Positions 1 to 8,090 of a DNA stretch of 64,000 nt are shown here, piece by piece. The position numbers were made by a program, and so were the translations under genes. This DNA comes from Acetivibrio mesophilus (lineage in GTDB: Bacteria; Bacillota; Clostridia; Acetivibrionales; Acetivibrionaceae): positions 1 through 64,000 of the forward strand of contig NZ_RLII01000016.1 in NCBI RefSeq assembly GCF_004102745.1, in the 5' to 3' direction. Every line of letters starts with the position of its first letter. Position 1 is the stretch's first letter. The notes under the pieces were generated by a model. That model saw only the letters and a list, made by a program, of their open reading frames with translations. It had not been told where the DNA came from and made no database searches.

Positions 1-122
1 ATTCCGTAACGCTTCAACGCATGAATTACTCCATACGCTGGTTACTGACTAAGTGGCTGCCCTACCTTTACCACTACAGGACTTTCACCTGTTAGCATTT
101 GCCAGCTTTGCTGGACGCACAC
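1..122 (-). mobile_element. Group II intron, 5' end (partial, continues beyond position 1)
   Basis: On the minus strand the sequence from about 122 downward begins GTGTGCG, which fits the group II intron 5' consensus GUGYG (GTGCG at 120 is an alternative start). Compact domain I hairpins follow: CCAGC-AAA-GCTGG (114-102), ACAGG-TGAAAGT-CCTGT (92-76), and an AGTGG/CCACT stem (75-71 with 56-52). The GGTGAAAGTCC motif is typical of bacterial group II introns. The intron enters from the end of rlmD, whose last codons and stop it supplies. The reverse transcriptase and domains V/VI would lie left of position 1 and cannot be seen, so the class and the completeness of the intron are unknown. Confidence 0.65.
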
Positions 123-1471
123 ATCAATACGACCGTCTCAACGTGCGCCGTCCATGGGAACATATCCACTGGCTGCACTTCCCGAACCTCAAAACCACCT
201 TCCGCCAAATACTTCAAATCCCTTGCCAATGTTGCCGGATTGCAGGACACATAAACAATCCTCCTAGGCTCCATATCCACAAGAGTCTTTAATACCGCCT
301 CATCGCATCCCTTCCTTGGAGGGTCAACTACCACAACATCTGCGCGTACGCCCCTACTATACATCTGGGGTATAACTTCTTCAGCCTCGCCGACTATAAA
401 CTCCGCATTTTCAACTCCGTTCACCCGGGCATTTTCCTTTGCATCATTCACTGCCGCTTCAACAACCTCAACACCATAAACCATTTTTGCCTTCTTGGAC
501 AAAAACAGCGATATGGTACCTATGCCACAATACAAATCAAAAACGGTTTCCTCACCCGTGAGCTGTGCATACTCCAGTGCCTTGCGATAAAGCACTTCCG
601 TTTGAATCGGGTTTACCTGAAAAAATGACAGAGGGGATATGTTGAACTTAAATTCTCCTATGTAATCGGTAATGGTATCCCTTCCATACACAACTATATT
701 TTCATCACCCAATATAACATTCGTCTTCTTTCTATTAACATTTAAAACAATGCTTTTTATCTGCGGGATATCCCCAACCAGCTTGTCTGCCAGCTTTTCC
801 TGGCCGGGTATGCTCCTTCCGTTAATAACCAATACCACCATTACCTCGCCGCTCTTAAAACCCACACGGGTCATAATATGTCGTACAAGGCCTTCTCCTT
901 TAATTTCATCATATGTAGTTACACCATTTTCCATTATAAACTCTCTAACGATGGCTCTCACCCTGTCACTCACAGAGTTCTGTATCCCACATGTAAGACA
1001 GTCAATAATCTCGTGGGACTTTTTTGCGTAAAATCCTGCCCTAACCTCATCCTTATATCTTCCCACCGGGTATTGGGCTTTGTTTCTATAGTTTAGCGGC
1101 TGTTCCATCCCAATCGCATCATGTACCACAACGTCTTCCAGTCCGCCAATTCTTCTGATATTCTCCCTTACAAGGTTGGTCTTAAACTTAAGTCCCGCTT
1201 CATAGTTCATATGTTGGAGGCTGCAGCCGCCGCACCTTTTATAGGAGGGACAGAAGGGCTCTGTTCTATCGCCGGAAGGTTCCAATACTTTGAGAAGCTT
1301 GCCAACGGCATAACTTTTGTTGACCTTTATAATCTTTATTTCCACCTTTTCTCCCTCAATCGGTCCATCCACAAAAACCGTAAAATTGTCTATCCTTCCG
1401 ACTCCTTGTCCCTCATGGGTCATTCCGGTAATGTCAATAGTATGAACCTCATTCTTCTTTACTAAAGCCAA
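92..1471 (-). CDS. rlmD: 23S rRNA m5U1939 methyltransferase RlmD (RumA family), C-terminus altered by an intron
   Basis: This is an SAM-dependent RNA uracil-C5 methyltransferase of 459 aa. An N-terminal TRAM domain (about residues 5-62) is followed by a [4Fe-4S] cysteine cluster (C74, C80, C83, and a fourth in DCLTCG near 160). The SAM-binding motif VFDLYCGIGT lies near 313, then VVVDPPRKG, and the catalytic-Cys motif VSCNPATLARDL lies near 410. The family normally ends shortly after HVETVVL. Here VETVVLM is followed by CASSKAGKC, which is encoded by the 5' end of the group II intron. The enzyme core is complete, so it is probably active with or without splicing. The exact substrate (U1939 versus U747 or tRNA U54) is inferred from family membership. 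A sigma-A-like promoter lies upstream. Confidence 0.9.
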   Translation of the reverse strand: MALVKKNEVHTIDITGMTHEGQGVGRIDNFTVFVDGPIEGEKVEIKIIKVNKSYAVGKLLKVLEPSGDRTEPFCPSYKRCGGCSLQHMNYEAGLKFKTNLVRENIRRIGGLEDVVVHDAIGMEQPLNYRNKAQYPVGRYKDEVRAGFYAKKSHEIIDCLTCGIQNSVSDRVRAIVREFIMENGVTTYDEIKGEGLVRHIMTRVGFKSGEVMVVLVINGRSIPGQEKLADKLVGDIPQIKSIVLNVNRKKTNVILGDENIVVYGRDTITDYIGEFKFNISPLSFFQVNPIQTEVLYRKALEYAQLTGEETVFDLYCGIGTISLFLSKKAKMVYGVEVVEAAVNDAKENARVNGVENAEFIVGEAEEVIPQMYSRGVRADVVVVDPPRKGCDEAVLKTLVDMEPRRIVYVSCNPATLARDLKYLAEGGFEVREVQPVDMFPWTAHVETVVLMCASSKAGKC

Positions 1472-1527
1472 AGCTTATACCGCCTTTCATATACGTTTCA
1501 GTGTACGCATTAAGCATACATTCACCA

Positions 1528-1557
1528 ATTATAGTATTATAAGCATAATATTCTCAA
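1528..1557 (-). promoter_or_regulatory. Candidate sigma-A promoter for rlmD
   Basis: On the minus strand TTGAGA (1557-1552) is separated by 18 nt from TATAAT (1533-1528), about 57 bp upstream of the rlmD start. Confidence 0.45.
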
Positions 1558-1703
1558 AATAACATTTTCAAATCCATAGTATAGTTGCTATTTTCCTTGA
1601 ATCCAATGTTTATTATACACAACTTCAGCCATGAATTAAATAACCATCCATTGAAATGGATTGATTTGAAGAGCCCTGCCAATTAAATGACAGTAGACGA
1701 ATT

Positions 1704-1730
1704 ACAAAAAAATAGTCCCATTGAGGGACA
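1704..1730 (-). terminator. Rho-independent terminator after btuD
   Basis: On the minus strand GTCCC-TCAAT-GGGAC (1729-1715) is followed by TATTTTTTT. The stem is short but GC-rich, with a clear U-tract about 80 bp past the btuD stop. Confidence 0.55.
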
Positions 1731-1809
1731 AGAATTTGAATCAGTTTTCCTTATTGTTAATTGTTGCATATATTTCTATTATTTATACCTGATATTGTTA
1801 ATTTTTTCA

Positions 1810-2610
1810 TTATATCCTTTGCTTCTTTACTGGCAGTATATAGGGTCTGTTGTCATTCATCCCATCAATTACAAAAGGCTTTACACCATATACCCTTTTT
1901 ACAATCTCTTCTGTAAGAACCTTTTGCGGCTCTCCCTGTGCAACAATTGCTCCATCCTTAAGCATTATCAGATGGTCGCAATACATGGATGCAAGATTTA
2001 AATCGTGTAGCACCGCAATAATTGTTTTTCCCTCTTGGGTCATTGTTCCGGCAAGATCCAAAATCTCTATCTGATGCTGAATATCAAGGTGAGAAATCGG
2101 CTCATCCAAGAGCACTATATCGGTCTCTTGCACAAGGGCGCGGGCAATGAAAACCCTCTGCCTTTCCCCTCCGCTTATTTCATTGATTCTTCTGTCCTTA
2201 AGGTGCCACACATTTGAGGCAATCATAGCCTTTTTGGCAATTTCTCTGTCTTTTTCACCCTCGGTCTGAAACCTCTTTACATAAGGGTATCTTCCCATAA
2301 GTACAACATCCATAACCGGATAATCGCAGGTAATATCTGTGCTTTGATGGAGGCATGCAATTCTTTTTGAAAGCTCCCTTGACTTCATCCTGCCGACATT
2401 CTCGCCATTAACATATACTGCACCTTTTTGAGGGCGAAGGGCTCTTGCCATGCTCTTTAACAGCGTGGTTTTACCTGACCCGTTTGGGCCTAAAATTCCA
2501 TAAAACCTGCCTCTCTCCATCTTTAAGGATATGCCCTTTAGCACATTAAGACTCCCAAAAGATACTTCTATATCCCGAACTTCAATTGAATATGCCTTGT
2601 CCTGCCCCAC
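1810..2610 (-). CDS. btuD: Cobalamin ABC importer, ATP-binding protein BtuD
   Basis: Cytoplasmic ATPase of the FepC/BtuD family, 266 aa. The Walker A GPNGSGKTT lies near residue 41, the ABC signature ISGGERQRV near 144, and Walker B IVLLDEP near 165, followed by the D-loop and the H-loop histidine in VLHDLN. Translation starts at GTG directly after the TGA stop of the permease gene, so the two are translationally linked. Family members import iron-siderophores, haem or B12. B12 is assigned here because the operon leader carries a cobalamin riboswitch. It is the last gene of the operon. Confidence 0.85.
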   Translation of the reverse strand: MGQDKAYSIEVRDIEVSFGSLNVLKGISLKMERGRFYGILGPNGSGKTTLLKSMARALRPQKGAVYVNGENVGRMKSRELSKRIACLHQSTDITCDYPVMDVVLMGRYPYVKRFQTEGEKDREIAKKAMIASNVWHLKDRRINEISGGERQRVFIARALVQETDIVLLDEPISHLDIQHQIEILDLAGTMTQEGKTIIAVLHDLNLASMYCDHLIMLKDGAIVAQGEPQKVLTEEIVKRVYGVKPFVIDGMNDNRPYILPVKKQRI

Positions 2611-3657
2611 TCAAACCACCTTCTTCTTGCTCCTAATAAGAATCGAAATAAAATATGGTGCTCCAAACATTGATGTCAGCACTCCTACCGGAATCTCCGC
2701 TGTCGGAATCCTCGATATTGTATCACACAGTACCAAAAATATTCCCCCTCCTATTGCAGAAAAGGGAAGAACTATTCTATTATCTGAGCCGGATATCAAT
2801 CTTACAGTATGGGGAATGATTAGTCCTACAAAGCCAATGACACCGCTCACTGCTACACAGGCGGCGACAATAACCGAGCAAATTACAAGCAATACCTTTT
2901 TTACTTTTTCCACCTCAACCCCAAGACTTCTTGCCCCATCCTCTCCGGCAGCAATTATGTTCAGCTCCCTGGCGAAAACGCAAACAGCGATTGTACCTGC
3001 GATAACCAAGGGAACAAGTATTATTACTTGCTTCCAAGAAGTAAACGCAATACTTCCCATCATCCAATATGTAATATTCGCAACTTTATCACGGTTTAAA
3101 ACCATCAAAACCGACATAACCGAGGATGCAAAGAAGCTCACTGCCACCCCGGCAAGCAGAAGATGCGTATTGGAAACCTTGGCTCCTGTTTTCGCTATGC
3201 TAAAGACGATAAAAACTGTGAGAAGCGCAAAAATAAAGGCTGCTGCCGTAGTCAGGCCAAATCCCCCGACTATTTTATCGGCTCCCATCACAATAGCAAT
3301 CGAAGCTCCCAGAGCCGCTCCCGCCGATACTCCCAAAACATAAGGGTCGGCCATGGGATTTGCAAACATTCCCTGATATGTTGCTCCTACCGCTGAAAGA
3401 CCTATTCCTATAGCTGCCGCAGCAATTACTCTAGGAAGCCTTATATTAAGTACTATAAGCTCATGGGTCCTGCTTACTTCCCCACCTGACACAAATCCTC
3501 CCAAAAAGGGTATCCTACCAATCAGAATACGCAGAGTATCAAGTAGTGATATATTGGCTGCACCAACTGTTACAGAAGTCAGTATCAGCAACACCAAAAG
3601 CAATCCTCCAAAAATTAAAGCAAACCTGTATCTATACTTTTTATCACTAAACGACAT
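2611..3657 (-). CDS. btuC: Cobalamin ABC importer, FecCD-family permease BtuC
   Basis: Integral membrane permease of the FecCD/BtuC family, 348 aa, with about ten hydrophobic segments. Family-typical blocks are visible: RLPRVIAAAAIGIGLSAVG after the first segments, NPMADPYVLGVSAGAALGA, and GFVGLIIPHTVRL, which includes the cytoplasmic loop that docks on the ATPase. It lies 15 bp after the binding-protein gene and is followed directly by btuD. Substrate B12 is inferred from the riboswitch, because sequence alone does not separate B12 from siderophore permeases. Confidence 0.87.
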   Translation of the reverse strand: MSFSDKKYRYRFALIFGGLLLVLLILTSVTVGAANISLLDTLRILIGRIPFLGGFVSGGEVSRTHELIVLNIRLPRVIAAAAIGIGLSAVGATYQGMFANPMADPYVLGVSAGAALGASIAIVMGADKIVGGFGLTTAAAFIFALLTVFIVFSIAKTGAKVSNTHLLLAGVAVSFFASSVMSVLMVLNRDKVANITYWMMGSIAFTSWKQVIILVPLVIAGTIAVCVFARELNIIAAGEDGARSLGVEVEKVKKVLLVICSVIVAACVAVSGVIGFVGLIIPHTVRLISGSDNRIVLPFSAIGGGIFLVLCDTISRIPTAEIPVGVLTSMFGAPYFISILIRSKKKVV

Positions 3658-3672
3658 TTATACTTCTCCATT

Positions 3673-4620
3673 TCATTCAAATGCTTTAGGGTGGATTATT
3701 TTAGCCATCTCCACAAGCCCGTCGGCAAGCCTTGGCCCCTGTCTCTCAAGCATATTGTTGTCTATCTCGAAGAGCTTTTGGCCTCTTACCGCTGAAAGCT
3801 CCTTGTATCCATCGGCATTCTCTATTCCCGCTTTCGAATCGTAATACTTTGAGCATATTAGTATGTCCGGATCCTTTTCAAGAAGGCTCTCAATGTTGTA
3901 TTTCCAACCTTCTATGTCATCTGCCACATTTTTGCCTCCAGCCATCTCAATCATACGGGAAATGAATGTATCCCTTCCTGCAGTATAATCCCCGTATTCG
4001 CCATAGCCCATAACATAATAGACACTAGGCTTCTTAAGGCCATCAACCTTGTTCTTTACAAGCTCCACCTTTTCCTTCATTTCCGCTACAATGCTATTTG
4101 CCTTATCTCGGTCATTCAGCAATATACCGGTCTTCTCAATTATATCGTAAACACCTTCAAAACTGTCCTCGGCATGAAGAATAGCCACTTTGACATTAGC
4201 CTCCTCAAGCTTTTGCAGCATCTCCTTTGTAAAGATGGTGGATGTTATAACAATATCCGGCTGCAGCTCAACAATCTTTTCTACATTTGGATGGTCTATA
4301 TTGCCTATTGATTCGATATTTTTCACCTCTTCAGGATAATCGCAAAACTCTGTACGTCCCACCAGCTTGTCCTGTTTGCCCATCGCAAAAATTATCTCTG
4401 TTATGTTGGGGGCAATTGATATTACCCTCTCCGGTTCCCTATCCAAGGTTACTTCCCTGTCATAGGAGTCTTTCAAAGTTATGCTGTGTCCATCGGCATT
4501 CCCCTTCGATTCGTTGCCATCTCCACTTTTATTGCATGCGGAAAACGTAAAAATCAGCATTGTCGCCATTAAAACCGTCAGTACCTTTCTCTTTAAATAC
4601 AGACTTCTTTTGTTCTTCAT
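3673..4620 (-). CDS. btuF: Cobalamin-binding lipoprotein BtuF
   Basis: Substrate-binding protein of the TroA/BtuF helical-backbone class, 315 aa. It has a lysine-rich N-terminus, a hydrophobic segment and a lipobox-like FTFSAC at about residues 24-29, so it should be anchored outside the membrane. PERVISIAPNITEIIFAMG and the QPDIVITS block match BtuF/FepB-type binding proteins. AAGGAG precedes the ATG. It is the first gene of the operon and lies directly behind a B12 riboswitch and its terminator hairpin, which strongly supports cobalamin or cobinamide as the ligand. Confidence 0.85.
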   Translation of the reverse strand: MKNKRSLYLKRKVLTVLMATMLIFTFSACNKSGDGNESKGNADGHSITLKDSYDREVTLDREPERVISIAPNITEIIFAMGKQDKLVGRTEFCDYPEEVKNIESIGNIDHPNVEKIVELQPDIVITSTIFTKEMLQKLEEANVKVAILHAEDSFEGVYDIIEKTGILLNDRDKANSIVAEMKEKVELVKNKVDGLKKPSVYYVMGYGEYGDYTAGRDTFISRMIEMAGGKNVADDIEGWKYNIESLLEKDPDILICSKYYDSKAGIENADGYKELSAVRGQKLFEIDNNMLERQGPRLADGLVEMAKIIHPKAFE

Positions 4621-4667
4621 TTAATACTCTCCTTAAAACGTAAAATTAAATAATAAATAATAAATTA

Positions 4668-4699
4668 AGCCTCTTAAACTACACAAAGTTTAAGAGGCT
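4668..4699 (-). terminator. Riboswitch expression-platform terminator hairpin
   Basis: A perfect 13-bp inverted repeat (4668-4680 with 4687-4699; arm AGCCTCTTAAACT, loop ACACAA) is followed on the minus strand by a T-rich run (TTAATTTATTATTT). It lies between the B12 aptamer and the btuF ribosome binding site, as expected for premature termination when the ligand is bound. A smaller ATTTGC/GCAAAT hairpin lies between it and the aptamer. The anti-terminator pairing was not resolved. Confidence 0.6.
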
Positions 4700-4762
4700 G
4701 CAATCCATTTGCAGTAATGCAAATCAATACACCCCCTATCTCTCGTAGAGTTCTCGGTGCTA

Positions 4763-4924
4763 TTTACAGGCAGGTCTTCTGACTAAGGTTCATCAACTCT
4801 TCATGCCTTCCCAGTCACCCAGTGGCAATAATCTGAAGAGCTTCCCCCTCACAGCGGCGGGACCGTGCAGGAATCACACCTGCTTCCCTTTTAATATGCA
4901 TACAATATGCATAAAACCTGTAAA
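4763..4924 (-). ncRNA. Cobalamin (B12) riboswitch aptamer
   Basis: On the minus strand the B12 box AGTCAGAAGACCTGCC lies at 4784-4769 and is preceded by the conserved aptamer blocks GGGAAGCAGGTG, CCCGCCGCTGTGA, GCCACTGGGTGACTGGG and GGGAAGGC. An 8-bp P1 stem (CCTGTAAA with TTTACAGG, 4917-4924 with 4763-4770) closes the domain. It lies in the 5' leader of btuFCD and is expected to repress the importer when adenosylcobalamin is plentiful. Confidence 0.93.
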
Positions 4925-4945
4925 CTACTCTATTAAATTATCTAA

Positions 4946-4974
4946 AATCTATCACAAATAGCTTTTCACGTCAA
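4946..4974 (-). promoter_or_regulatory. Candidate promoter of the B12 riboswitch/btuFCD operon
   Basis: Minus-strand TTGACG (4974-4969), a 17-nt spacer and TAGATT (4951-4946) lie about 22 bp upstream of the aptamer P1 stem. Confidence 0.5.
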
Positions 4975-5019
4975 TATCACAATGTCAGTTTGCTATTCTA
5001 TATTTTCCCTAATCCATTA

Positions 5020-6198
5020 TTACTCTGCCTTTGTTCCGCATTGAGAACAGAACTTCGTCCCTGGTGAAAGCTTTGTCCCGCAACCGCCACATGCCTTATC
5101 CTGCTGTTCCTGCTTTTCTCCACAGTTAGGACAGAATTTGATTCCTTTGGCAATTTCGTGATTGCATTTAATGCACTTTACCTTCTCTTCTACAAGAGAC
5201 TTGCCACAGTTAGGACAGAATTTCGTACCTAAAGCTGCCTTTGCGTTGCATGCCGAACACACTACCCCTTCCTGCTGCGGCTGAGGTTGTGCCTGCTGTT
5301 GAGGTTGATAGTATTGGGGACTTTGCTGATTTGCTCCACCGGTAAACATCTGTCCCATCATATTGCCTATTGCAGCTCCAGCACCCATTCCGGCGCCCAT
5401 CCCGGCAAAGCCTCCACCTCCCTGATTTCCTGCAGCAGTGTTCATTGCATCGAGAGTCCTCTTTTTGGCGTAGGTATCCATACCACCCATCAAATTTATC
5501 TGTGCGCCTTCCTGATAAGCCTTTCTAAGCTCTTCCGGAAGAATTAGCGATTCAACTGTAAGTTCAGCCAGCTCAAGGCCAAGGGCTTCAAACTTACCCC
5601 TTGCACTTACCCTAACCATTTCACCAAACTCAATCATATTACTCTGCATCTCGAAAAAGGACTTCTTCGACTCTGCCACCGAGTCTTTAAGATACGTCAT
5701 AATATATGACCTCAAAGTCTTCGTGAGGTCCTGAGTTGCCATGGTACCCCTTGTACCCGACACATCCCGCAAGAATTTAGCCGGATCCGATACTCTGAAG
5801 GAGTATGTTCCTCTGGCACCGACTTCAATTGGACCAAACATAGGGTCCAATACCGGAAGGGGTGACTGGGTACCCCAAGTCTGTTCGGTAAATAGTCTGG
5901 TATTTATAAAATACACCTCTGCCTTAAAAGGTGAATTAAATCCATATTTCCATGATTTTAGCTTTGTTAACAGTGGCATGTTTTCTGTTGTCAGTTCGTA
6001 CCTACCGGGTTCAAAAACGTCTGCCAATTGACCTTCGTTTATGAACACAGCTGCCTGCGACTCCCTGACAGTAAGCTGGGCTCCCATTTTTATTTCTTTG
6101 TTTGCTACAGGAAAACGATACACTATAGTATCTGCACTAGAATCTGTCCACTCAATTACTTCAATGAATTGTCCCTTGATAAAATTCATCAAACCCAT
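5020..6198 (-). CDS. SPFH-domain / virion-core-like protein with three C-terminal zinc ribbons (YdjI-like)
   Basis: A 392-aa soluble protein. An N-terminal SPFH/Band-7-like region (about residues 1-270) includes the QAAVF-NEGQLADVFEPGRYEL segment and an ARGTYSFRVSDP block. A Gly/Ala-rich MGAGMGAGAAIG stretch and a Gln/Pro-rich linker follow. The end carries three CxxC-x(n)-CxxCG zinc ribbons (CSAC/CPNC, CIKC/CPNC, CGGC/CSQC). It resembles Bacillus YdjI-type proteins, whose cellular role is poorly defined but associated with membrane stress. ATG 6198 was chosen over an upstream in-frame TTG because AGAGGGG lies at a good distance from it. It is monocistronic and lies upstream of the B12 riboswitch. 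Confidence 0.75.
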   Translation of the reverse strand: MGLMNFIKGQFIEVIEWTDSSADTIVYRFPVANKEIKMGAQLTVRESQAAVFINEGQLADVFEPGRYELTTENMPLLTKLKSWKYGFNSPFKAEVYFINTRLFTEQTWGTQSPLPVLDPMFGPIEVGARGTYSFRVSDPAKFLRDVSGTRGTMATQDLTKTLRSYIMTYLKDSVAESKKSFFEMQSNMIEFGEMVRVSARGKFEALGLELAELTVESLILPEELRKAYQEGAQINLMGGMDTYAKKRTLDAMNTAAGNQGGGGFAGMGAGMGAGAAIGNMMGQMFTGGANQQSPQYYQPQQQAQPQPQQEGVVCSACNAKAALGTKFCPNCGKSLVEEKVKCIKCNHEIAKGIKFCPNCGEKQEQQDKACGGCGTKLSPGTKFCSQCGTKAE

Positions 6199-6521
6199 GT
6201 AAAACACCCCTCTTAACAAGTTTTTTATTAACGCATATTTCTTATGCTCTACTTAAAATTGCTCTACTTTAAATAAAGCAATTAATTTAATCACATTCTA
6301 TTTTACCATATACTTTTTACAATTCAAATCTTTTATTTTTGCTAATTGATTTTGTCTGAAAATATCGCCTCGTTATAAGAATGCAAATTTTAGTATATAA
6401 TATAGGATAATATGTGTTTTGCGATTTCTAATAATATTTTAAAGTGACTTTGATTTTATTTATCACAATGATATAATAAATAAGGTTTCATCATGAATAA
6501 TTAAAACAAAAGGCGGTTGTT
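6199..6521. other. Divergent intergenic region
   Basis: An AT-rich region between the divergent SPFH gene and the M23 peptidase gene. Apart from a promoter candidate at 6450-6477 I see no gene or structured element. Confidence 0.5.
6450..6477 (+). promoter_or_regulatory. Candidate promoter for the M23 peptidase/bactofilin genes
   Basis: TTGATT (6450-6455), a 16-nt spacer and TATAAT (6472-6477) lie about 45 bp upstream of the start codon. Confidence 0.45.
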
Positions 6522-7451
6522 ATGAAAAGATCAAACCACGGAAAGGATAGTAAGTATTTATCAATTGTTTTTATTCCTCATAATACAGATGAGGTAAAGG
6601 TATTTAAAATCTCTTCTGTAAAGTACAAGTTAATGGCTATTGGCACCGTTGTATTGACTATGGTTATTTGCTCCGGACTTTTGATTACGTATTTGATGCA
6701 TGAAAATCGTACGTTAAATGATGACAGAAAAAAAGTTATTGCTGTCAATAACCAGCAAATGGACTTGATTACTGAGCGAGAGGAAATTATCCAATCCTAT
6801 ATTAAGAAAATTGATGAGCAGGAAAAGTTAATCAAAAGCTTTACGACTCTTTATAGGGATATGACTTCAAAGTATATTGACGGCAATATGAATAATGTTA
6901 CTGCCGCGAGGTCTGGCCTTAGGGATGATCGTGCCTTTATAAACGATGTAAACAAGCTTAAAGGCATTTTGGACAAGCTTGAAGAGATTAATGGTGATGA
7001 TACTGATATTCTTAACGATTTAAATCAGACCCAATCCAAGCTCAAAGACTACATAGACTCCATTCCAACTCTGTGGCCGGCTTCAGGAAGAATCAGCTCC
7101 AATTTTGGCTCCCGCTCCGATCCCTTCAATTTTTCTGAAAAGAAACATGAAGGCATTGATATTGCGGCAGACTCCGGCACCATAATAAAGGCTTCCGCCA
7201 GCGGAAAAGTTACTCTTTCTGACTGGTACGGCAATTACGGTAAATGTATCATTATAGATCACGGTTATGGTTTGAGTACACTTTACGGTCACTGCCTAAC
7301 GCTTCTTGTCGAAGAAGGGCAAACAGTCAATAAGGGAGATAAAATAGCCACCGTCGGTAGTACCGGCAGAAGTACAGGTCCGCATTTGCATTTTGAAGTA
7401 AGGCTTAACGGTGTTCCTACCGACCCTCTTCAATATCTGGACAGCAAATAG
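6522..7451 (+). CDS. Membrane-anchored M23 family metallopeptidase
   Basis: A 309-aa protein with a short cytoplasmic N-terminus and one transmembrane helix (about residues 38-60). A coiled-coil region (about 62-165, many E/K/D/Q) and a C-terminal lysostaphin-type M23 domain (about 188-300) follow. Zinc ligands are visible: HEGIDIAAD (H and D) and the HLHFEV motif, plus the intervening H in LYGHC. Such proteins cut peptidoglycan cross-links or recruit amidases. The active-site residues look intact, so activity is likely. The RBS AAAGGCGG precedes the ATG. The bactofilin gene follows 93 bp downstream on the same strand, a pairing known from cell-shape modules. Confidence 0.85.
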   Translation: MKRSNHGKDSKYLSIVFIPHNTDEVKVFKISSVKYKLMAIGTVVLTMVICSGLLITYLMHENRTLNDDRKKVIAVNNQQMDLITEREEIIQSYIKKIDEQEKLIKSFTTLYRDMTSKYIDGNMNNVTAARSGLRDDRAFINDVNKLKGILDKLEEINGDDTDILNDLNQTQSKLKDYIDSIPTLWPASGRISSNFGSRSDPFNFSEKKHEGIDIAADSGTIIKASASGKVTLSDWYGNYGKCIIIDHGYGLSTLYGHCLTLLVEEGQTVNKGDKIATVGSTGRSTGPHLHFEVRLNGVPTDPLQYLDSK

Positions 7452-7544
7452 AATTGTCTTTAATGCACAAATAAGGCTTTATGTCCTTATCTTGTATAGT
7501 AAATAGACGGCATTAAATAATGGCTTATAAATGGGAGGTTAAAC

Positions 7545-7976
7545 ATGTTTAATAAGAAGGAAAGTTCAAATCCGGATGTTTTTGATACACTTATAGGCAT
7601 TAATTCTACCTTAGAAGGCAACATTGAGACAGAAGGCACCATCAGAGTCGACGGAAAGATTAACGGAGACGTTAAAGTAAAAGGTGATGTCTACATAGGT
7701 AAGGATGCCAATGTCAACGGAAACATAGTCGCAAACAATGTCCACGTATCCGGCAGAGTAAATGGAAATATCGAAGCCAAGGGAATATTAAGAGCCCTGT
7801 CAACTGCACAGCTCTATGGAGATATACTGGTTCAAAGCCTCATATCCGATGAAGGCAGTATATTTGAAGGAAACTGCAAAATGATACCCGCTTCAAATTC
7901 CCAGAATTCGGATAATGGCATTTCAAGTAAGAGTAAAAGCGTAAAAGATAAGGAGAAAGATAGCAATAAAGCTTAA
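7545..7976 (+). CDS. Bactofilin (polymer-forming cytoskeletal protein)
   Basis: A 143-aa protein with a central beta-helix of short repeats rich in Gly, Val and Asn (GNIETEGTIRVDGKINGDVKVKG-like strands, about residues 20-105), typical of the bactofilin/CcmA family (PF04519). The tails are short and disordered, and the C-terminus is rich in Ser and Lys. Bactofilins polymerise without nucleotide and scaffold cell-wall enzymes. The preceding M23 peptidase gene suggests they act together on wall remodelling, as in CcmA/Csd systems; this partnership is inferred from adjacency. The RBS GGGAGG precedes the ATG. A terminator follows. Confidence 0.88.
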   Translation: MFNKKESSNPDVFDTLIGINSTLEGNIETEGTIRVDGKINGDVKVKGDVYIGKDANVNGNIVANNVHVSGRVNGNIEAKGILRALSTAQLYGDILVQSLISDEGSIFEGNCKMIPASNSQNSDNGISSKSKSVKDKEKDSNKA

Positions 7977-8018
7977 ACCTCAATGCAATAATCACTATAA
8001 AACCTTTAAAAAGAAAGC

Positions 8019-8053
8019 GTCAGGTGGAGGTAAGTCTCCATCTGACTTTATTT
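8019..8053 (+). terminator. Terminator after bactofilin (possibly bidirectional with yunB)
   Basis: An 11-bp stem with one G-U pair (8019-8029 with 8036-8046; outer arms GTCAG/CTGAC) and a 6-nt loop is followed by TTTATTT. On the minus strand the stem has one mismatch and ends in GCTTTCTTTTT, so it may also stop yunB transcripts. Confidence 0.7.
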
Positions 8054-8090
8054 AGCAAAGTAGATTCCCGCTTGTAATATTCGAATATAA

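Larger units (their letters stand above)
1472..1809. other. Intergenic region between btuD and rlmD
   Basis: This AT-rich spacer holds the rlmD promoter candidate (1528-1557) and the terminator that ends the btu transcript (1704-1730). I see no gene or structured RNA beyond these. Confidence 0.6.

Noticed and set aside
53-292. Plus-strand ORF of 79 aa across the group II intron and rlmD end
   Set aside because: It is antisense to rlmD and the intron 5' domain; no family or good ribosome site supports it.
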